Source: CAZEBW01 sp964510205
Lineage (GTDB): Bacteria; Chloroflexota; Anaerolineae; VGOG01
Length of the DNA stretch: 64,000 nucleotides
Assembly: GCA_964510205.1 (NCBI GenBank)
Contig: CAZEBW010000001.1
Coordinates: 89,034 to 153,033, forward strand
Direction of reading: 5' to 3'
The notes under the pieces are model-generated. The model saw only the letters and a list, made by a program, of their open reading frames with translations, had not been told where the DNA came from and made no database searches. Positions within the stretch are counted from its first letter, which is position 1. Each line of letters begins with the position of its first letter. The position numbers were made by a program, and so were the translations under genes. Below are positions 8,610 through 16,892 of the stretch, one piece after another.

Positions 8610-8728
8610 CGCCGGCCGAGTAGGAGCGAGCGGAGGCTACGCATCCGAGCGACGTATCGAGGCCAAGCGGGTCATGCAGAGAGCCGCTCGCTTGGTTTCG
8701 ATACGCCTGCGGCTACTCAACCGGCGCT
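8608..8728. repeat. Inverted-repeat element, GCGCCGG family, copy 1
   Basis: About 120 bases with ends GCGCCGGCCGAGTAG and CTACTCAACCGGCGC and an inner inverted pair built on TATCGAGGCCAAGCG and CGCTTGGTTTCGATA. It starts inside the TAG stop of the nuclease gene. A related copy lies at 14461-14590. No coding capacity; looks like a MITE-type element or a large REP. Confidence 0.75.
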
Positions 8729-8830
8729 CGCTGGTCCTCTGCCCAAAAGACCCTGGGTGGGTGAAATGAATTGGACAAATTCACCAAGATAGTGTATACT
8801 ACTTACCACACAGCGTAACTGTTCATATCG

Positions 8831-8907
8831 TGTCATTGCGAGGCGACGCTTTTCCGCCGAAGCAATCCCCGTGCATTGGAGATTGCTTCGCTTCGCTCGC
8901 AATGACA
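8831..8907. repeat. TGTCATTGCGAGG palindromic repeat, copy 1
   Basis: Ends TGTCATTGCGAGG and CTCGCAATGACA are inverted, with internal GAAGCAATC and GATTGCTTCG also inverted. 77 bases upstream of rpsT. Other copies: 13242-13329, 54940-55170, 56701-56790, 61293-61503, 63676-63782. Confidence 0.8.
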
Positions 8908-8948
8908 GCCTGAGTAGTCGCGACACAGCTTGAAAAGGGAGGCAAGAT

Positions 8949-9236
8949 TTGGCTAACATTAGATCGGCTATCAAACGAATCAGGAGTTCGGCCAGGAAGC
9001 GAGAGCGCAACCAGGTGTTTCGGTCGCGAGCTCGCAGCCATGTCAACAAATCCAGAAGGTTCATCGCCGAAGGGAAGATCGAGGAGGCGCAGAAAGAGGT
9101 CCAACTGGCTATCGTCGCCCTAGACAAAGCCGCCTCGAAGGGCATCATCCACAAGAACAAAGCCGCGCGCTCCAAGTCGCGGCTGATGAAGAGACTTAAC
9201 CAAGCAGCATCGGTGGCCAACCAGTCTGTACAATAG
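8949..9236 (+). CDS. rpsT: 30S ribosomal protein S20
   Basis: 95 residues, basic and helical throughout, normal length for bS20. Starts MANIRSAIKRIRSSARKRER and has the typical HKNKAARSKSRL stretch near residue 70. The start is a TTG at 8949 after GGGAGG. bS20 binds 16S rRNA in the body of the small subunit early in assembly. It stands alone between a palindromic repeat and recA, 38 bases upstream of the latter. Confidence 0.95.
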   Translation: MANIRSAIKRIRSSARKRERNQVFRSRARSHVNKSRRFIAEGKIEEAQKEVQLAIVALDKAASKGIIHKNKAARSKSRLMKRLNQAASVANQSVQ

Positions 9237-9274
9237 AAAGTCAACGCGGTACAGTCAGCAACAGGAGAGAAAAT

Positions 9275-10336
9275 ATGGCAAACGAGGGACGTGGGAAGGC
9301 ACTGGAGGTTACCTTGTCCAACATCAAGAAGCGATTTGGCGATGGGGCCATCATGAGGTTGGGCGAGGCCACTCACCTCGACGTGGAAGTCATACCCACC
9401 GGTTCCATCTCCCTGGACATTGCCCTGGGAGTGGGCGGTGTACCCAGGGGAAGAGTGACCGAGATCTATGGTCCCGAGGCTTCGGGCAAGACCACCCTGG
9501 CGCAACACATCGTGGCCGAAGCGCAGAAGAGGGGCGGCCTGGCTGCTTTCATTGACATGGAACACGCGCTGGACCCAAGCTACGCCCGCAAGTGTGGGGT
9601 GGACGTAGAGAACCTATACATCTCCCAACCCGATACCGGCGAACAAGCGCTGGAGATCGCTGAGGCCCTGATCAGATCGGGGGCGGTGGACGTCGTGGTC
9701 ATTGACTCAGTGGCCGCGCTCGTACCCCGCGCCGAGATCGAGGGCGAGATGGGAGACACTCACATCGGCCTGCAGGCCCGCTTGATGAGTCAGGCCCTCA
9801 GGAAGCTCTCAGGCGCCATCAAGCAGTCCAATACCGCCGTGGTCTTCACCAACCAGCTCAGGATGAAGATCGGCGTCATGTTTGGCAACCCAGAGACCAC
9901 TTCGGGAGGCCGAGCCCTCAAGTTCTATTCCTCAGTACGTCTGGACATTCGGCGCGTGCAGGCCATCAAGCAATCGGGGGAGATCCTGGGCATCCGCGCC
10001 AAGGTTCGGGTGGTGAAGAACAAGGTAGCTCCCCCATTCAGGTTGGCTGAGTTCGATATCATGTACAACGAAGGCATCTCTCGGACGGGGGATATTCTCG
10101 ACATAGGTGTCGAGATGGACCTGATTGACAAAAAAGGCGCTTACTATTATTATGGCGAGGAGCGCGTGGGCCACGGACGGGAGAACGCCAAGGAATTCTT
10201 GGGGGATAACCCCGAGCTAGCCCTGGAAATCGAGAACAAGATTCGCGAGAGGGCGGGGCTGCCCCTGACAAGTCAGCCCGTAGCCGACGACGAAGCCGCT
10301 CCCAGCGAAGTGGATGAGGAGTCTGAAGAAGACTGA
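9275..10336 (+). CDS. recA: Recombinase RecA
   Basis: 353 residues, full length. Walker A GPEASGKTT near residue 67, Walker B VVIDSVAALVP near residue 142, the MAW-type QARLMSQALRKLSG motif and the DNA-binding loops are all present; the C-terminal tail is acidic (EVDEESEED), which is typical. RecA catalyses strand exchange and triggers LexA cleavage. ATG follows AGGAGAG. No clear LexA box was recognised upstream. A 651-base non-coding stretch separates it from recX, although recA and recX are commonly adjacent. Confidence 0.98.
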   Translation: MANEGRGKALEVTLSNIKKRFGDGAIMRLGEATHLDVEVIPTGSISLDIALGVGGVPRGRVTEIYGPEASGKTTLAQHIVAEAQKRGGLAAFIDMEHALDPSYARKCGVDVENLYISQPDTGEQALEIAEALIRSGAVDVVVIDSVAALVPRAEIEGEMGDTHIGLQARLMSQALRKLSGAIKQSNTAVVFTNQLRMKIGVMFGNPETTSGGRALKFYSSVRLDIRRVQAIKQSGEILGIRAKVRVVKNKVAPPFRLAEFDIMYNEGISRTGDILDIGVEMDLIDKKGAYYYYGEERVGHGRENAKEFLGDNPELALEIENKIRERAGLPLTSQPVADDEAAPSEVDEESEED

Positions 10337-10399
10337 CCCTCGTCAGCGAGAGCGTTCTGAAGGGGCCGGCGAGGACGTCCAACGGTCCCTATGAATTAC

Positions 10400-10882
10400 T
10401 TGAAAACAGAGGAGCTTGCACACTGCCTACCCAGGGCTCCTCAGCCACAGCTATCCATTGCGAAATGTCGAAGGAGCCTCTACCTCTAGTCCCATTGGCA
10501 CAGCACACCAAGTTTTGGCTTCGCTATCCCGCCCTGCGCAAGGGCATAGAGACTTACTCAACTATCTCGGTTAGCTCCGAATCCACCTTCCCCAGCTTTC
10601 GGAAGGATTCGAATTTGTGTTTGCGGCACGTGTCATTGGGTATCTAGTATTTGAGCTCACCCAGGTGACCTCCGAGTCGAGGCGAATGCCCTGAGAGAAA
10701 GGGCGACTCGGATGCGTGAAAGAAGGCAGCAATCGCAAGAGTAGAATGTCGTGTTCCTTGTCCTTAGTTCATTCCAGCGGCGAATGCTGCTAGACAAAAC
10801 CGTTCTGTCACTGAAGGGGTTCTCTTCGCTCGTTGTTTAGAGCGAGCCGAAGCAACAGACGCTCCTGCGCACCAGCTTAGCG
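10400..10882 (+). ncRNA. Candidate structured RNA between recA and recX
   Basis: No credible reading frame lies here. At least five stable hairpins follow each other: GCCCTGCGCAAGGGC near 10530; CGAATCC and CCTTCC pairing with GGAAGGATTCG at 10577-10611; GAGCTCACC-CA-GGTGACCTC at 10652-10671; CCGAGTCG pairing with CGACTCGG around an inner GCCC/GGGC stem at 10671-10710; CGCTC/GAGCG near 10836-10853. The stretch ends in a strong terminator. I looked for tmRNA, RNase P, 6S and SRP signatures and found none. Boundaries and identity are uncertain; it may also be a long recA 3' region or recX leader. Confidence 0.35.
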
Positions 10883-10920
10883 ATAGCTGTGGCAACCGAT
10901 TGCCACGGCTATTTTTTGTT
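10883..10920 (+). terminator. Rho-independent terminator upstream of recX
   Basis: Stem ATAGCTGTGGCAA pairs with TTGCCACGGCTAT (one wobble), loop CCGA, followed by six T. It ends a plus-strand transcript that started upstream, either recA or a separate RNA, and isolates recX. Confidence 0.85.
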
Positions 10921-10987
10921 TTGACAGCGTAATCGCCGACGAAGATGTAGCTTCCGACAGCGTGCGTCGCCAGAGGATAAGCCAACC

Positions 10988-11626
10988 ATGGCCGGCAAGA
11001 TAACGGCCCTCAAAGTCCAAAAGAGAGACCCCAATCGGGTCAATGTCTATTTGGATGGTCGCTTTGCTTTCGGCTTGGCAGCCATCGAAGCAGCCAGGCT
11101 GCAGCGCGGCCAGATGCTCTCCGATGAGGACATCAAAAGGTTAAAGGAGAGGGATTCCTTTGAGAAGGCCCGCAACCGCGTTTTGCGCTTTCTATCCTAC
11201 CGTCCGCGCAGCGAAGCCGAAGTGCGACGCTACTTGCAGGACAAAGACGTATCCCTGGCCATCGCAGACGAGGTCGTCGAGCGCCTAACACGAGCCAAAC
11301 TCCTAGACGACCTGGCCTTCGCGCGCTATTGGGTGGAAAACAGGGAGAGATTCAAGCCGCGCGGTGTGCGGATGTTGCGCCACGAACTCCGCCAAAAGGG
11401 CGTGGACGCCAAGATCATCGCCCAATCGCTGGCCGACCTCAACGAGGAAGAGATCGCCTATCGAGCCGCGACTCAACGAGGCCGCAGGCTGGCCCACCTC
11501 GACCAAGCCTCCTTCCGCAAGAAACTAAGTGCCTACCTGCTGCGGCGGGGCTTCCCATACGGGGTGGTGAAACCGGTCGTAGAACGCACCTGGCAGGAGT
11601 TCGGAGCGGAGGATGAGAAAACATAA
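10988..11626 (+). CDS. recX: RecX regulatory protein
   Basis: 212 residues of Arg/Lys-rich helical repeats, as in RecX. RPRSEAEVRRYL near residue 74 and LLDDLAFARYWVENR near residue 105 are the family hallmarks (the second ends in the usual WVENR-like box). RecX binds RecA filaments and inhibits or modulates strand exchange. ATG at 10988. It is separated from recA by a terminator, so it is probably transcribed on its own or with rny, which starts 25 bases after its stop. Confidence 0.9.
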   Translation: MAGKITALKVQKRDPNRVNVYLDGRFAFGLAAIEAARLQRGQMLSDEDIKRLKERDSFEKARNRVLRFLSYRPRSEAEVRRYLQDKDVSLAIADEVVERLTRAKLLDDLAFARYWVENRERFKPRGVRMLRHELRQKGVDAKIIAQSLADLNEEEIAYRAATQRGRRLAHLDQASFRKKLSAYLLRRGFPYGVVKPVVERTWQEFGAEDEKT

Positions 11627-11651
11627 ACGAAGATGAAAGTGAGGATATGAG

Positions 11652-13199
11652 ATGAATGGACCACCTTTGTCTGGATTCCCTTTGGTTGTTGTAGGCTCCG
11701 TGATTGCTCTCTCGCTTGGCGTGATCCTCGGCTATCTGCTCAACCGCTATCTGAGCCAAGCGCGCCTTGAATCGGCGGAAGCGAAAGCCAAGCGCCTAAT
11801 GGCCGAGGCTCAGACCAAATCTAAGGAGTTATTGCTGGCAGCGAAGGACGAGGCTCTGAAGTTCCGCGACCAGGCCGAGGCTGAGTTCAAGAGAAAGCGG
11901 CAAGAACTTCAAAAGGAGGAGGAAAGGCTACAAAAGCACAGAGAATCTATTGACCTCAAGATGACGCGCATTGACGACAGGGAACGCCAGCTCAATAAGC
12001 GTCAAAGCAGTCTGGACCGCCTGCGGAACGAACTGGACAAGATGCATGAGCAGCGTACGCAGGAACTGGAGAGGATATCGAACTTAACCCAGGATGAAGC
12101 AAGAGAGGTGCTGCTGCAAAACGTTGCCGAGACAGCTCGCCAGGATATGGCCCGCGTGATCAGGGAAGTAGAGGCCCAGGCCAAAGAGGAAGCGGATCGC
12201 CGGGCCCGCGAGATCATCACGGTGGCCATTCAGCGGTTCGCTTCCGATGAGGTAGCGGAAACGACCGTCTCCACGGTGCCTCTGCCGAGCGACGACATGA
12301 AAGGGCGCATCATTGGCCGTGGCGGACGCAATATCCGAGCCTTCGAAAAGGCCACAGGGGTAGACGTGGTGGTGGACGACACGCCCGAGGCCGTGCTCCT
12401 CTCCTGTTACGACCCCGTACGGCGCGAGGTTGGCCGCGTGGCCATGAACAAGCTGGTCTTGGATGGACGTATCCACCCCGGCCGCATCGAGCACATCGTG
12501 AGCAAGTCCCAAGAGGAGGTAGCGGCCGTCATTCGCGAGACAGGAGAGCAAGCAGCCTACGATACCGGCGTGCCCGGTCTGCACCCCAAGCTGATCGAGT
12601 TGCTGGGCCGGCTCAAGTATCGCACCAGCTATGGTCAAAATGTGCTGGCCCATTCACTGGAGACGGCTGGCCTGGCGAGTATGATGGCCGCCGAACTGGG
12701 GGCTAACGTTGACTTGTCCAAAAAGGCGGGGCTTCTGCACGACATCGGCAAGGCCGTTGACCACGAAGTAAATGGCCCCCACGCCCTCATCGGCGCCGAT
12801 ATCGCCAAGCGATTGGGCTTATCGGCGGAGGTCGTCAACTGCATCGCCGCCCATCACCGGGAGGAAGAGCCGCAATGTCTGGAGGCCATCCTGGTCGAGG
12901 CCGCCGACGCCATCTCTGGCGCCCGCCCCGGCGCTCGCCGCGAAAGCCTGGAGCACTATCTCAAGCGCGTCAAAGCCCTGGAAGGGGTCGCCGATTCCTT
13001 CGAGGGTGTGGATCAGTCCTATGCCATTCAAGCTGGCCGCGAGATAAGGATCATGGTCAAGCCCGAAGAAATTGATGACCTGGCTGCCATCCACCTCTCC
13101 AAGAACATCGCCAAAAAGGTGGAGGAAACACTGGAGTATCCAGGGCAGATCAAGGTCACCGTCATCCGTGAGACAAGAGCTGTAGAGCACGCCAAGTAA
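11652..13199 (+). CDS. rny: Ribonuclease Y
   Basis: 515 residues. An N-terminal membrane segment (about residues 9-30) is followed by a long charged coiled coil (35-200), a KH domain (GRIIGRGGRNIRAFEKATG near 217-235) and an HD domain with HSLETAG, HDIGKAVDHE and HH motifs (about 330-430). RNase Y is a membrane-bound endoribonuclease that starts mRNA decay. Length and domain order are normal. It follows recX closely and ends with a repeat element and a terminator. Confidence 0.96.
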   Translation: MNGPPLSGFPLVVVGSVIALSLGVILGYLLNRYLSQARLESAEAKAKRLMAEAQTKSKELLLAAKDEALKFRDQAEAEFKRKRQELQKEEERLQKHRESIDLKMTRIDDRERQLNKRQSSLDRLRNELDKMHEQRTQELERISNLTQDEAREVLLQNVAETARQDMARVIREVEAQAKEEADRRAREIITVAIQRFASDEVAETTVSTVPLPSDDMKGRIIGRGGRNIRAFEKATGVDVVVDDTPEAVLLSCYDPVRREVGRVAMNKLVLDGRIHPGRIEHIVSKSQEEVAAVIRETGEQAAYDTGVPGLHPKLIELLGRLKYRTSYGQNVLAHSLETAGLASMMAAELGANVDLSKKAGLLHDIGKAVDHEVNGPHALIGADIAKRLGLSAEVVNCIAAHHREEEPQCLEAILVEAADAISGARPGARRESLEHYLKRVKALEGVADSFEGVDQSYAIQAGREIRIMVKPEEIDDLAAIHLSKNIAKKVEETLEYPGQIKVTVIRETRAVEHAK

Positions 13200-13218
13200 G
13201 CACGCAGCATTCCAGCTC

Positions 13219-13345
13219 GACAATGTTAACTTCCGCGTCAGTGTCATTGCGAGGCGCGCTGTCTGCGCCGAAGCAATCCCCAAGTCGCTGATAGGAGATT
13301 GCTTCGCCCCTGCGGGGCTCGCAATGACATTAACTTAACATTGTC
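13219..13345. repeat. TGTCATTGCGAGG repeat copy 2 nested in an outer inverted repeat
   Basis: The core 13242-13329 has ends TGTCATTGCGAGG and CTCGCAATGACA and internal GAAGCAATC/GATTGCTTC. It is enclosed by GACAATGTTAA at 13219-13229 and TTAACATTGTC near 13334-13344, a perfect 11-base outer pair. Confidence 0.75.
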
Positions 13346-13362
13346 CAACTAGCCACAAGGAC

Positions 13363-13406
13363 AAAGCCCTGCGGACTAGAAGTCAGTTCGCAGGGCTTCT
13401 TTTTGT
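13363..13406 (+). terminator. Rho-independent terminator of rny
   Basis: Stem AAGCCCTGCGGACT pairs with AGTTCGCAGGGCTT, followed by CTTTTT. It lies 165 bases after the rny stop and before the convergent anti-sigma gene. Confidence 0.8.
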
Positions 13407-13429
13407 TCTGCTGGCAGTTCAGCTTATCC

Positions 13430-14395
13430 CTAGCCGATGTGTTGACGGCGTCTGGCAGCCAGCGTGGCTACGGCTAGAATGAGAACCAGGGATAGCAAGC
13501 CGATTTCGGCAACGCGCCACAGCGCCGACTCCGACCTGCCGGATCGAGCAGCAGGCGGGGCAGCCGTCGGCAGAGGGAGGGGGGTAGAGGGCACAACCTC
13601 AGCAACGGCTGTGGGCGTAGAAGCAGGCTCCACTGGACCAACCGCCTCAGCCGGCTGCGGCGTGGGCATTGCCGTGGCTTCAGCCCAATCCTCTCTGGCA
13701 GCTTGAGGACCCTCGGCTTGCGCTCCCCACTCGGGCGTGGACAGCATGAGAGCAGACGGGGCCTCCGCCTCTATCTCCTCTGCCACGGTGGGGAGGGGCG
13801 ACGGCTGCGGTACCCGCTTCGGCTCTCCTTTGCCCGCGGACGGAGCAGGCGAAGGCGTCGCCGCGTAAACGCGCTCGCTCTCCGCCAGCGGCGCCTCGCT
13901 GGGCGCTTCTACCACCGCCTCCTTCTCAACCTCCTTCTCGACGACCACTTCCTTCTCCAGCACCACGGTCTCAGCCACCAGCTTCTCCACTGGCGCCTCT
14001 CGCACCACCACCTCGGGCGCCCTGGCTGGGGCCAGATCAGGGAACGGGCCGCTGACAAAGACATCGCCAGCCAGCACCACAGCGAAGAGGATGGCAGCCA
14101 CCGCGGTGGCCGCTCTCAGGAAGTCATAGGCTCGCCTCGTCTGGAAGAAGCTGGGGCTTGGGGCAGGCTCGACAGGGCGGATGGTGAAGGCGCGCGGCGC
14201 GACCACGGGGGACAGCTCTCCCAGGAGGGCCACTGTCTGGCGCAGGGTGCGCAGATTCTGAGTGCAGTCGGCGCACTGGGCCAGGTGCTTTTCCACCAGG
14301 GCTCGCTCCGTGGGCGAGAGCTCCCCATCTATATAAGCAGAGAGCATCTCCTCCACACGTTGATGCTCGGATTTGAATAGGCGATCGAATATCAC
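13430..14395 (-). CDS. Zinc-finger anti-sigma factor, membrane-anchored
   Basis: 321 residues. Residues about 15-50 form a putative zinc-finger (zf-HC2) anti-sigma domain: MLSAYIDGELSPTERALVEKHLAQCADC, shown here only by its key His41, Cys45 and Cys48-type ligands (HLAQCADC). One membrane segment lies near residues 92-112 and a second at the C-terminus (about 293-313). Between them is a long Pro/Ala/Glu-rich region with a VEKEV repeat, probably extracytoplasmic. The ECF sigma gene is 373 bases upstream on the same strand; the gap holds a repeat element. Together they likely form a sigma/anti-sigma pair that senses envelope state. Confidence 0.8.
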   Translation of the reverse strand: MIFDRLFKSEHQRVEEMLSAYIDGELSPTERALVEKHLAQCADCTQNLRTLRQTVALLGELSPVVAPRAFTIRPVEPAPSPSFFQTRRAYDFLRAATAVAAILFAVVLAGDVFVSGPFPDLAPARAPEVVVREAPVEKLVAETVVLEKEVVVEKEVEKEAVVEAPSEAPLAESERVYAATPSPAPSAGKGEPKRVPQPSPLPTVAEEIEAEAPSALMLSTPEWGAQAEGPQAAREDWAEATAMPTPQPAEAVGPVEPASTPTAVAEVVPSTPLPLPTAAPPAARSGRSESALWRVAEIGLLSLVLILAVATLAARRRQHIG

Positions 14396-14460
14396 TTGGC
14401 TCCACTCCAGTGACTAGTACACATGGGCGTAAATCCTTCCCCGGTTAGGCGTTGGGCGAG

Positions 14461-14590
14461 AGCGCCGGTTGAGTAGGAGCAGAGCGACGTATCGAAACCA
14501 AGCGGCTTGTGAAAAGCACTGTTTTGGGCAGAAAACGCTTGGTTTCGATACACTTCTCCGCTGGCGCTACGAAGTTACTCAACCGGCGCT
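14461..14590. repeat. Inverted-repeat element, GCGCCGG family, copy 2
   Basis: Ends AGCGCCGGTTGAGTAGGAGC and TTACTCAACCGGCGCT, inner pair TATCGAAACCAAGCG and CGCTTGGTTTCGATA. It has the same architecture as 8608-8728. It lies between the sigma and anti-sigma genes. The rest of 14396-14768 holds a CCCCCAACTTGTTGGGGGG hairpin near 14679 and a CCGAACAAGTTCGG palindrome near 14704; no gene. Confidence 0.75.
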
Positions 14591-14768
14591 TGTCCTGTAA
14601 CTACCGAAGGATTTCCGCCGCGATGTACTAGTCGCACAGATAACCAGCCGATCTCACTCGTACCTCAGCGATGGAGCCCCCAACTTGTTGGGGGGCAAAG
14701 AACCCGAACAAGTTCGGGACTCCGCTGCCAGAAGGCCCTTACCCAACTAACAAAATCAATGTGATGGA

Positions 14769-15362
14769 CTACTCGCTATTAAGACGGTATTGAGAGGGCA
14801 AAAGTTCCCCCTGCTCTAAAAGGAAATCTCGCAGCCTGGCCCGGGCGCGGCTCAGGCGTGATCTGACCGTGCCCAAAGCGACGCCCGTGACCTCGGCGAT
14901 CTCTTTGTAGCTGAATCCCTGAACGTCGGCCAGGACCAACGTAATGCGCTGCTCTGACGGCAGGTTCGCGATGCCCATTTGGATGACCTTGCTCAGCTCC
15001 TGGCGCACGGTGTACGCCTCAGGCGACTCCTCAAAATCGGTGAGGGATTGCACAGGGGCTGGATCGAGCACCAGGAGAGCATCTAGAGACGCCGTCGGCC
15101 GCCGCTGCTTGCGGCGAAGCTGATCGTAGCAAGCGTTGGTGACGATGCGCATCAGCCAGGCCTTGAAAGATCCCCCCCTGAACTTGCCTATGGCCTTGAA
15201 GGCGGAGATGAAGGCCTCTTGAGTTGCATCCGACGCAGCGTGGCGGTCGCCCAGGATGCGATAGGCAAGGTTGTAAACCATGCTTTGATAATCCAGCACC
15301 AATTGGTTAAAAGAGTTGACATCGCCCTGGCGTGCGGCGTCAATGAGGGCCTTCTCGTCCAT
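14769..15362 (-). CDS. ECF-type RNA polymerase sigma factor
   Basis: 197 residues, two-domain ECF sigma. Region 2 spans about residues 15-85 (QSMVYNLAYRILGD for core binding and melting; ATQEAFISAFK), region 4 about 130-185 (GFSYKEIAEVTGVALGTVRS helix-turn-helix for the -35 element). No region 1.1 or 3. It resembles the RpoE/SigW group. The zinc-finger anti-sigma gene downstream is its likely partner. It starts divergently from tRNA-Leu, 61 bases away. Confidence 0.92.
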   Translation of the reverse strand: MDEKALIDAARQGDVNSFNQLVLDYQSMVYNLAYRILGDRHAASDATQEAFISAFKAIGKFRGGSFKAWLMRIVTNACYDQLRRKQRRPTASLDALLVLDPAPVQSLTDFEESPEAYTVRQELSKVIQMGIANLPSEQRITLVLADVQGFSYKEIAEVTGVALGTVRSRLSRARARLRDFLLEQGELLPSQYRLNSE

Positions 15363-15379
15363 TTGGCTGTCCAGGCGAT

Positions 15380-15408
15380 TTGACTAAATTCGCGTCTTGG
15401 CTTATACT
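15380..15408 (+). promoter_or_regulatory. Sigma-70 type promoter of tRNA-Leu
   Basis: TTGACT (15380-15385), 17-base spacer, TATACT (15403-15408). Predicted transcript start is about 7-9 bases before the mature tRNA 5' end. Confidence 0.75.
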
Positions 15409-15423
15409 TTACATCAGGTCTGG

Positions 15424-15509
15424 GCCGAAGTGGCGGAACAGGCAGACGCGACGGTCTCAAAAACCGTTGAGGCTTTCACCTCATGTGGGTTCGAATCCCA
15501 CCTTCGGCA
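15424..15509 (+). tRNA. tRNA-Leu (anticodon CAA)
   Basis: Acceptor stem GCCGAAG pairs with CTTCGGC; anticodon stem ACGGT/ACCGT encloses loop CTCAAAA, giving anticodon CAA for UUG codons. A long variable arm (TTGAGGCTTTCACCTCATGT region) marks it as class II, and the T arm GTGGG/CCCAC with TTCGAAT is standard. Discriminator base A; CCA is not encoded. Confidence 0.96.
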
Positions 15510-15567
15510 CCTGCTGTATTATACCAGTTTTTTCCCAGAAAGGCTAGAAGCAGTTGATACCGAACGC

Positions 15568-15604
15568 AAAAGGGGCTAATCTCTGATGGGAGAATAGCCT
15601 CTTT
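15568..15604 (+). terminator. Possible terminator after tRNA-Leu
   Basis: AAAGGGGCTA pairs with TAGCCTCTTT around ATCTCTGATGGGAGAA (an inner TCTC/GGGA pair is possible). Only a short T run follows, so efficiency is doubtful. Confidence 0.4.
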
Positions 15605-15632
15605 GCAATCTGAATGCGGGAGGTTACGGCCG

Positions 15633-16562
15633 ATGACCACAAAGACCAACAGAACCAAGCTTCCTAGACGAGATGAGGCGCTGGCCACCTTCTCCATCGT
15701 GGCCCACGACCCCAAGAGCGGCGACCTGGGAGTGGCGGTGCAGTCCAAGTTCCTGGCCGTAGGCGCGGTGGTACCCTGGGCCAAAGCCGGGGTGGGAGCC
15801 GTGGCCACTCAGTCCTACGCCAACACCACCTACGGCCCCGAAGGTCTGAGACTGATGGCCGAGGGACTGTCGGCGCAAGAGGCGCTGGAGAAGATGGTCG
15901 AAGCCGACGAGGAGCGCGCCCTGCGTCAGGCGGGCATGGTGGACGCCCGAGGAAACGCGGCTGCCTACACCGGCCAGGATTGCTTCGATTGGGCCGGCCA
16001 CATCGTCGGGAAGAGCAGGGACAAGTCCGCCCCCTTCGCCTGCCAGGGCAACATCCTGGTGAGCGAGGAGACGGTGCAGGCCATGGCCCGTACTTTTGAG
16101 GAAAGCGAGGGCGAGCTAGCCGACCGGCTGCTGGCTGCCCTGGAGGCCGGGCAGGAGGCTGGCGGGGACAAGCGAGGGCGACAGTCCGCGGCCCTGTTGG
16201 TGGTGCGGGAGAAGGGCGGCTACGGCGGATTCAACGATCGCTACCTGGATCTGCGAGTTGACGACCACCCCAGGCCCATCCAGGAGTTGAAACGGCTGCT
16301 GGAGCTCCACAAACTGTACTTCTTCAAGAGCAAACCCCAGCATCTGCTGCCCCTGGAGGGAGACGGGGCCCGCGAGGTGCAGCAGATCCTCTCCGAACTC
16401 GGCTACTACAGCGGCGAGGTCCACGGCGTGTACGACGAAGCCACCAAAAAGGCCCTGTTCGACTTCTCTGGCGTCGAGAACCTGGAGGAACGCTGGCAAG
16501 AAAGCGCTCGCATAGACCAAGTCGTGCTGCAATTCATGCGGCAGAAGAGGGGCGCTGCATGA
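15633..16562 (+). CDS. DUF1028 Ntn-hydrolase-like protein with C-terminal peptidoglycan-binding-like domain
   Basis: 309 residues from the ATG at 15633, nine bases after GGGAGG. Residues about 17-225 match DUF1028 (COG3342, Ntn-hydrolase superfamily): TFSIVAHDPKSGDLGVAVQS, PWAKAGVGAVATQS and the later GRQSAALLVV. The C-terminal 75 residues resemble the peptidoglycan-binding-like helical domain often attached to this family (VQQILSELGYYSGEVHGVYD). Members usually begin almost at TFSI; here some 17 extra residues precede it, so any N-terminal nucleophile would need processing. Substrate unknown; cytoplasmic, as no signal peptide is seen. Confidence 0.8.
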   Translation: MTTKTNRTKLPRRDEALATFSIVAHDPKSGDLGVAVQSKFLAVGAVVPWAKAGVGAVATQSYANTTYGPEGLRLMAEGLSAQEALEKMVEADEERALRQAGMVDARGNAAAYTGQDCFDWAGHIVGKSRDKSAPFACQGNILVSEETVQAMARTFEESEGELADRLLAALEAGQEAGGDKRGRQSAALLVVREKGGYGGFNDRYLDLRVDDHPRPIQELKRLLELHKLYFFKSKPQHLLPLEGDGAREVQQILSELGYYSGEVHGVYDEATKKALFDFSGVENLEERWQESARIDQVVLQFMRQKRGAA

Positions 16563-16892
16563 GGCGATAAGCCACGGATGGGGCTTTCATGCCACTAGCC
16601 TCAATCCCCTTCTCATCGAACATCCTTTTCCAGCAGACCAACGCCGCCGACATTTCTACGTACATTCTGCTGGCGAACCCCCACTCACCAACTCGGCGTC
16701 AGATTCAATCACCGCCTCGCTTGACTCCGCATCTACGCCCCCGATTTCAATCGCTTTCTCGTTACATCATACCATTTCACATTTTCCTTTAATCTATCTT
16801 ACGTCAATCTGTTTTCACGCCCCTCGTTTGACAGCGTTTCTTCGCCGATTTTTACGTAAAGTAGACTTCCCGCCCCCGTTTACCAGCAAACC
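16563..16892. other. Intergenic stretch without recognised features
   Basis: 330 bases, unusually C- and T-rich on the plus strand and poorer in GC than the neighbours. It lies between convergent genes. I see no convincing gene, hairpin or repeat in it. Confidence 0.5.

Noticed and set aside
10337..10882. tmRNA or RNase P RNA between recA and recX
   Set aside because: No GAGGAAAGTC, ACAGAA, tRNA-like ends or tag peptide could be found.
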